Assembly: GCA_946811185.2 (NCBI GenBank)
Contig: OX328112.1
Coordinates: forward strand, 20,799,558-20,863,557
Direction: 5' to 3'
Length of the DNA: 64,000 bases
DNA from: Hippopus hippopus
Lineage: Eukaryota > Mollusca > Bivalvia > Cardiida > Cardiidae
In this document: in pieces, positions 54,817 through 63,800 of the stretch
Numbering within the stretch: position 1 is the stretch's first letter
Layout of the letters: each line of letters opens with the position of its first letter
Translations under genes and position numbers: made by a program
The notes under the pieces: generated by a model
What the model saw: only the letters and a program-made list of their open reading frames with translations
Databases searched by the model: none
Told to the model about the DNA's origin: nothing

Positions 54817-57800
54817 GTAAGTTAGGAACTCTTTACCTGACAATCCTGAGTTTGAACTTCCCTGAGGAACAAGGCTTTTGAAAAAACTGTGTGATCTGTT
54901 GTATGTAAAACTCATTACTGAACAAATACAACATTTAACACTTGTGTATTTTACAGCTGTTTTTTAAAAACTGTGGATATAGGAGAAATTGTCTGTAGGA
55001 ACCTTTTGTTCATTTAATTGCAATGTCTTTCATGCTAGTGACAGAGACTACTTTTCCCTCTCCTCCAAAGGTTTTTATGGTTGTATATTTTTTTCATTGA
55101 TTGATTGATTGATTGTATAGTGTTTAATGCTATTTTCAACATCATTTCAGTCATTTTCCTGTGGCCATCGCACCTATAGTATCCATGCCTTCCTGGTGAT
55201 TCTGTTACCAGTACTTTGCATGATACTCTTCCCAAGCCACTGGTGTTTTACATCATACAGTTTTGTTGTCATTTTTAGTGCATTACAATGAACCACTATA
55301 GATTTGTGTATATTGTGTTTAAACTAGGATGACCCTGAAGCCCACAACAAATTTTTGAAGATCAATAGAGCTTACGAGGTCTTGAAAGATGAAGATTTGC
55401 GGAAGAAGTATGACATGCACGGAGAAGAAGGCTTAGAGGAAGATTCTGGACGAGGGCAGCACTATCAGAGCTGGAAATTCTACCAAGAAGAATTTGGTAT
55501 GATCATAACCTATAATCCTTTACAACACAGTATTAAGTCTTAACAAACTTGAATAAGAAGGCTTATGAAAACATTGTGGTTACCAGCATTTTCTCCTTTT
55601 CCCGCAATATTTTCTACCCTTTTTAACTCTTTACCAAACGACAAAATTTAAGACTAGTCCAAATTGAAAGCATTTGCAGAAGACAAAATAAATGTGAATC
55701 AAAAATTGAAACTCAATTTGGGAAGGGTAGAAAACATTGTTGGAACAGGAGAAAATGCTGGTTACCAGCATTTTTTCCTATTCCCACAATGTTTTCAAAA
55801 GTTTTCTGTCTCAGGATCGTTAAAAGTCGGTATTGTGTGGTAAAGGGTTAAAACAATTTTCTCCATTTTAACACTTTTGTCTGAAAATGTTTTGGATTTG
55901 GCCATGTCAACATTTTGTCTTCTGGCAAATCCTTTACCAAACAACCAAATAGTCCTTTGAAAGAAAGCATTAGTAAACCCTGGGTAAGTGCATGCAACTT
56001 CTTTCTTACATTTTCTTCCTTTTAAAGGACAAATCCTATCATTTTAGCCCTGTTTAATTTGTTGTCTGCAAATGTATGTGCTATTGATGTGGATGAGTCA
56101 TAAGTCCTTACCAAACAGCAAAATTTTTTACTGGTCCAAATTGAAAGCATTTGCAGACGGCAATTTTAATGCTAATTTTTGTTTTTGATAAGATAGAAAA
56201 TATTGTGGGGAAAGGAGAAAATGCTGGTTACCAGCATTTTCTCCTTTTTCCACAGTGTTTTCAAAAGGCTTCTTTCTTAAGGTCGTTAAAAGTTGGGATT
56301 GTGTGGTAAAGGGTTAAATTTTGTCCTGTTGTAGATAGTTTGTGTGCATTATGATTCAACTTTAAGTTTTATTCCACCTGCACCAGAAAACTGTAGACAA
56401 CATTGTAGGAAAAGAAGCAACTGATTGTTACCTACAAATTGTGCTAGATGAGACTATTGTGTTGGTCAAATTAATAGCCATACTGCTGGTCAGACTGTAG
56501 AATATCAGTATATCCATGGGAGTTGTATTGATTTCATTGCAGCACCACAAGGAGACACTTGCCTTTGACATAAAGTGAAATTTTCAAAAGACCCCGTAGT
56601 TGTACAACACTTCTGAGAACATAGTGAGGAAATGAGATTTCCGAGAAAACTCTGGTATTTCCTCCTTTCTCCAAAATGCCTCATGTCATTTAAAAGACAA
56701 ACTAAATATTTTGAGCCCCATTGATATGTTGTCTTCTGATTCTCTCAGCATGGACAAGTTTAAAATTTTGTTGCCATTGCCGCCAAGTAGAGTGAAACTT
56801 TTTTTTTTTTCCAGAATTTGATGTTGGATGGTTAGTATGCATATCTAGTATGCGTTGTTTTCATGGTTTAGTGTAAGTAATGGTTAGAGCAGCAAATCCA
56901 ATGGACTTTTCAATAAGGCCTAAAAAAAAAAAATATCTGCGTTTAGGGTTTCCCTACCCTACCTAGAAAATGCTGCCAACCCTAAACTTTTTTTGCTATG
57001 ATTGAAAAAAAAAAAATTTGTCGGGTGTGATTTCATTACATGCTCCATGTAAAAAGTTTTTGGAAAAAAAAATAAATCCCTACCTACCCTACCTACAGTA
57101 TCTCGGACTGAAACACTAAACACAGATATTTTTTTGTTAGGCCTAAAGAAAACGGACCAAAACAATGCAACTTCAGAAACATTTTCCCACAGTATTTCAC
57201 AAAATAGCAGACAGTATAGATACAAGATCAGACTGCATCTTTGGTGCAGTCTGATTCTGAGCTACATCTGTACTCTATGCAAAAAGTACTATAGTACAAG
57301 TAGTGCTTAACACTTGGAAGGCTAGATGTCTCTGATGCCACATCTTTCGATTAGTTTTTTGTTTTCTTTCACAGGTATCTATGACGATGATCCTGAAATT
57401 ATTACTCTTAGTCGAGCAGATTTTGGTAAGATTTGTTCATTTTGTTCATTTGGCCAATTATTAAATGAATATTTTTAACCCATTGCTTCACAGTTCAAGT
57501 GTTTATCTTTGGAGGAGGCTCCTTTAGTGGAGAGCTTTTGAGAATAAAATGGAGGAAAAAGGGTAATGGCATATCACAGTTGCAAGGACAGTTTAATGAT
57601 TTTCAAATTGTTGAAAAACAGTATTTTTCTCTCAGTTGAACAGTAAGTCATTTGTGCTATTACTGTCAACTTTTGGTAGGTCCAAAAACAGTGTAACACA
57701 AGATTAACTCTTACTTTGTTGGATAAGTCTTTGTTTCAGATGAATAATGTTTGCTTCAATCTTTATTGTCGAATTCCATAGAAAACACGACTTCCATGTA

Positions 57801-60800
57801 AAGACCTGTACATCTTTGATCATTAGAAAAATTGTCCATGAGAATGCACACAAGGGATTTTTTTTTAATCTATCTTGATAAATATGTAGCCAGATGAATA
57901 AAAACACAGCATGGTATGATAGAATTGTTGTGTCAAAACAGAATATTTACAGGATTTATTACTTGGAAGCTCTTTTTAGAGTAATTGATGTCTTCTAAAA
58001 TCATAGTTAAACTGTTTGCATCTATAGACAGAAGTTTATTGACTGTCAGTCATTCAGTTCAAAGGTTATGCCACTGTCTCATAAGACTTTTACAGTTCAC
58101 TGCAGTGTTACTTACTATAATTATTTGTCCTAAGGAATGAGCTCCAGACAATTCCAGGTTTATGATAATGCTCATCATTCAATCATAGATGTCATAATCA
58201 TCATCACTACTACCAGCTCATCATACTCATCATTATGATCATCATCATCATACAACCATCATTAACATGCTCATCACATTATTATATTATATATTTCATT
58301 CCAGAGATGTCTGTCGCTGGAACAGAAGATGTGTGGTTTGTCAATTTTTACTCTCCACAATGCTCTCACTGTCATCACCTGGCACCTACAGTAAGTTGAC
58401 AGCTTCATTTGTAGAATAAAAGTTAAAAATTACTTCAAAAGCAGGCAATAGCTTAAAGAAAATTTTTTGTATAGTTCAGTTACAGAAAATCTGTTTGGCT
58501 AACGAAAATTTATTTTTGAATATTTACTCTCTGCAATGATTTCATTGCCATCAACGAGTTCCTGTGGTAAGTTGACCTGCTTCTTAGTAGAACAAAATGC
58601 TAAGCAGGCAGAAGAGAATTTTTGTCTTAGTTTTGGTGAAATCTTTACCAAACCACAAACTGTTAAACTTGTCCAAATTGAAAGCATTTGCAGAGGACCA
58701 ATAAAAGATGACTCAAAAATTGAATTTGTGTTTTTGAAGGGTATAAAACAATTTGCTTTTGGAAGGGTAGAAAACATTGTGGGTATAGGGGAAAATGCTT
58801 GTTATCTGCATTTTCTCCTTTTCCCATAATGTTTTCAGAAGCCTTCTGTCTCGGGTTTGTTTAAACTCAGGATTGTTTGGTTAAGGGTACAGAAAATCTA
58901 TTTGTCAATTTTGTTGCAAATCGGAGTTAGTTCAAATGGTGTGAATCACCTTTGAAAGGGTAGAAAACAGTATGGAAAAAGGAGAAAATGCTTGAAACCA
59001 ACATTTTCCCCATTTTCCACAGTGTTTTCAATGCCATCTCTTTTGTAAAGGGTTGAAAGTCAACATTTTTTAGTTTGGCTATTTGCAGAGAAAACATCAA
59101 GGTATTGTCATAACCCTAGCATGGTCGTCAGTATCATGCTAAAACTTTGCATTCTTGACACAGTTCTGCCCCTTTTTTGACTTGACTGAAAATCAAGCAA
59201 TGGCAGCTAAGCGTGGGCATCGGCATTCAGTGCTCTTGTTTGATCTTTCTGTTTAGCTGAGAAAAGAATGATAAAAGATGAGGAGGTCCAAGATGAGGAG
59301 GTCTAAGAAGTATCTAATGATAGACTTCTTAAATTACCATGTCTTAGGTCATGTGAGCAATAAAGGGCCTATTGGTACTTTTGTTTTATTTTAAAATGGA
59401 GAGAAGAAGTGTGTTATGTGAGCACTAGAAGACAAATGTCTCTGGCTGAACTCTGAAGTGGAGAGAATAATAATGTGTAATAAAAGTAAGAGGTGTGTGA
59501 AGAAAGCCTTAATGGTGCTGTTGTTTTACTTTTCAGTGGAGAGAAGTAGCCAGAGAGTTAGAGGGTGTGATAAGAATTGGAGCAGTTAACTGTGGAGATG
59601 AATGGCACCTGTGTAGGATGCAGGGTATTTACTCTTACCCGTCATTGATCATCTATCCTGCAGTAAGTGTTCCATCCTCTAGGCCGGCAGGATTGTTAGT
59701 GTGTGTGACCACACACTGCCGCTGTGAATAGAAATGAGCCTTCTTACTTTTAACTACTATGTTTATTGATAATGTGGGCCAAAAACCTGTTTTTGCCCCT
59801 GTAAGATTTTGGTATGAAAAATGTTCGTAACAAAAAATGCTGCTGCTGCATTCCAATCCAAGCTTGTCTCCAAATTTTCACTTGGGGAAAAAAACCTATG
59901 AAAATAAATAGATTATACGTCATGACATTTAATGTAGTATGAAATGCATATTGTTTGATGCTATGCAATAATTGCTCTGATTCAAAATCATTTTCATCAA
60001 AATTTAGATAAAATTGCTTTTTCAGAAAAAGAGTGGCCATAAATACATGTACTGATAAAGATGCACACTGTATAAGTGGAAATTTTTGCAATTCTGCAAA
60101 TTTTGAAAAATTCGCGAACTGTTCTGTTCATGTATACCACAAGGATACTAACTAATAACGAGTGTCTGGAATTTGCAGACAATCTCGTACACAAAATGTC
60201 TGTAATCAGTAATTGGCAAATTTTTTGTCACACTTAAATATATCCCCATAAACAGTATTAAAAAATTATTCAAAACCACTTTTTCTATATCAAGAAACTC
60301 ATACTGATTTATTTAAAATGTGTAGAAATAAAATACAAAATGCCAGAACTATCTCTCCTGTTCATCATGTTATTCTGCTTTTTCCAGAGGGAGAAGTTCC
60401 ATGGAGATAAAAAGAGGAAGGAGCTTGTAAAATATGCTCTAAGACATGCCAAAGTGTCTGTCTCGGAATTGTGGAGTGGAAACTTTGATGGTGTTGTAGG
60501 GGAGAGTGAGCTCCCCTGGTTGATCTCATATTGTGGGGAAGGAGGAGGTAAGAAACTGCTTTCATTTATGTTTTGACCATTAACTAGCTTGGCAAATTTC
60601 TGTCCCAGAATCAATGATAGTCATTGTGAAAAGGATTCATTTCTCTCTCACCACAGATCATTGTTTTGACAATGGTTAATTGGGAAAGAGCCAGTGGCTT
60701 GGGAATATTTTACTGGTTAAGAAATTCCAGGGAAGCATGGATAGGTGCACTGGGCATAGTGATATAAGTGAAATGAAATTGAAAACAGACAAACAACAAA

Positions 60801-63800
60801 TCTGTTACTAGTAGTTGGAAAAAGACTACTGAAAGCAATGGAAAAGGAGAAAGGGTAGCAATGTGCACTAAGTCTTAGAACTATTCTTTGACAGACAGAT
60901 TCCATCTCTTAAACTGTGTTTAATTTGTCTCTTACTTATTAATCTCAAAAAGGAGAATTCTGAAAATTTGTTGTATGTTATTGACTGAAATTTTTAAGAT
61001 CCTTAGAAAAGAGGTTTTTGAAGATGTTTGGGGAAAAAAAGGGAAAATGCTACTAACCATCATTTTCTCCTTTCTTCCAATGTTTTCTGTCCTTACAGAG
61101 ATGTTTTCTGTCCTTACAGAGATGTTTTCTGTCCTTACAGAGATGTTTTCTGTCCTTACAGAGACAAGTCTCATCATGTGAGCAACATTTAACCCTTTAC
61201 CACACAATGACGACTTTTAACACCCCTGAAAGAGAAGGCTTTTGAAAACATTGTGGGAAAAGGAGAAAATGCTGGTAACCAGCATTTTCTCCTTTTCCCA
61301 CAAAGTTTTCTACCCTATCAAAGAAAAATCATTTCATATGAGCCACGTTAAAACTGTCATCTACAAATGCTTTCAATTTGAACAGGTCTAAAATTTTGTC
61401 ATGTGGTAAAGGGTTAATTTGTAAACTGCAAATGCTTTTAATTTGTACAAGCCTCGGAAGTTCTTTTTTGGGATAGAGTTAGATATAGTTTTTAACAGTT
61501 TTTCAGTGATGCTGCACTGATATACACTTATTTACTGTTTACCACACAAGAAAAAATTAGACTTGTCCAAATTCAAAGCATTTGCAGAAGACAATTTAAA
61601 TTCGGCTCAAATGATGGAATTTGTCTTTGTTAGGATGGAAAACATGATACTGATCTAATTTATTATTCACATACGTACTAAAATACCTCAATAAAACTTT
61701 ATCAGTGTGATTGGCTACTCTACTCTGTCAAGAATTGAAAACATTGTATTTGGGGAAACGTGAGAAGCTGCATGTGAAACAAAAAAAAAAAATCACATCC
61801 AATGTTTTTGTTCTTTAACCCTTTACCACACAATGACTCCTTTTAACGCCCCTGAAGAAGAGGCCTTTTGAAAACATTGTGGGAAAAGGAGAAAATGCTG
61901 GTAACCAGCATTTTCTCCTTTTCCCACAAAGTTTTCTACCCTATCAAAGAAAAGTTGCATCATTTGAGCCAGTATGAAATTGTCGTCTGCAAGTGCTTTC
62001 AGTTTGGATAGGTCTTAAATTTTGCCGTGTGGTAAAGGGTTAACAAGAAAGAGGAGGTTTACCACACTGTCACTGTGAAGGTGTGTAACTGTAAATTTCC
62101 TTTTTTGTCATTTTTTTTTTTTTTGAAAACTATATTTTTTCTGACTTTGCCTCTCATTTCAGACTGTATATCCAGCAGCACTGCTTTAAAATTGGCAGGA
62201 ATGTTGGTAAGTTTATTTACCTAAGCCTATCTAGGTATATTGTATAGTGAATGAGATTGAGTCTGAAGTCAGCAAACAGGATCAGGGTCTGTATCCATAA
62301 AGCCCAATTGTAGAATTAGAAAGCAAAATAATTTCTGATTGGCCAAACCATTTGGTTAAGCCAATCAGAAGTTGCGTTACTTTCAAATTTAGAAAATTCT
62401 TGAGAATAAGACTAAGAGTGTTCTCAAGAATGGTCAGTGAATATGGACCCAGGATGCCACAAATTTTATGCTGTTTTTGTCAGAATATCTTTCAAAATAT
62501 TTCACTGTGTAGATATCCCAGATTGGACTGCTGTTTTTAGAATTACATTTTGAATTACATTTATGAAAGGGAAAGTAATGAATGCTATAGTTATGTTTAT
62601 AGTGGAAAAAGAGTCATTTGCTAAATTTATCAGGGAAAGCAGTCGATGGTAGTGTATAACCCTTAGTTGTAACAACCCTGTCTGAGGCAGCTGTAGAAAA
62701 GATTGTGGGAAAAGGAGAAAATGCTGGTAACCAGCATTTTCTCCTTTGCCCATAATGTTTTCTATACATCACAGAACTTAAATACATTTGTACCAATTTT
62801 GAATTTGTTGTAGACCTGCAGATGATTCAAATTTGGACGAGTTCAAAATTTGTTCTGTGAGAAATTTTTAAAGATACTGTGAAAGCATGTGTTACCACAC
62901 TGGCTGCTGTGATATACATATAACACTGTTGAGAAAGGTGTTAACCACCACACATGGGAATCATCTGTTGGTCAGTGATAAAGGGAGATGTATTTGTACT
63001 CTGATATCCCTGCTGTGATTTCTGCTGGAGGTACCTGTCATATGGGAGTGTTGTTGGGCAAGGTACTGCAGAGCCCTGGCCATGTAGCTGTGAAATCTTG
63101 GAAACATATGAATGCCGAAGTAAAGTGTCACTGTGACAAGACAGAAATACTGTTAAAAGTTACATAAAACACATTCAAACAAATTGGTTTAAATACTTTC
63201 CACTGTGATAAAAGTATTATTTCTGTGCAGGATCACAGCATTTTGATTTTTGAGACTTTTTCATACTGAAAGCGTTTGCTTGCAATATTCTTATTGTGGC
63301 TAAAATGGTGAGATATTGATAGGGTAAAAAAACACTGCGGGAAAAGGAAAAAATGATGGTGCCAAGCATTTTCTCCATGTTAACAATGTTTTCAACAGCT
63401 TTCTGTCCCAGGGTCTTGAAATCACTGGACTTGTTTGCTAAGTAATACTCACCAAACAAAACCAGGGTCTGTAATCACTTACCATTCTAAAGAATAATTT
63501 TAGTCTAATTATGGATTTAGGGAGTAACACAACTTCTGACTGGCTATAGCATTTGGATTAGCCTATCAGAAGTTTTGTTACTTTCAAATTTAGAAAGTTC
63601 TAAAGAATAAGGCTAAGAATGTTCTTAAGAATGGTTGGTGAATACAGACCCTGCACAATATTCAGGGGTCCTGCATGGCTTGGTGGTAAAGTGTAGGACT
63701 CAAAATCTGGAGGTCTGAGTTTGGTCCTCACTGGAAGCACTGGGTCTTTGAGGGAGTGTCCTTGGGCAAGACACTTTAGAGCCCTAGCCTAGTACTGGTG

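Noticed and set aside
60975..61181. Frame with EMFSVLT repeats
   Set aside because: Translation of the 21-bp intronic tandem repeat and its complement.
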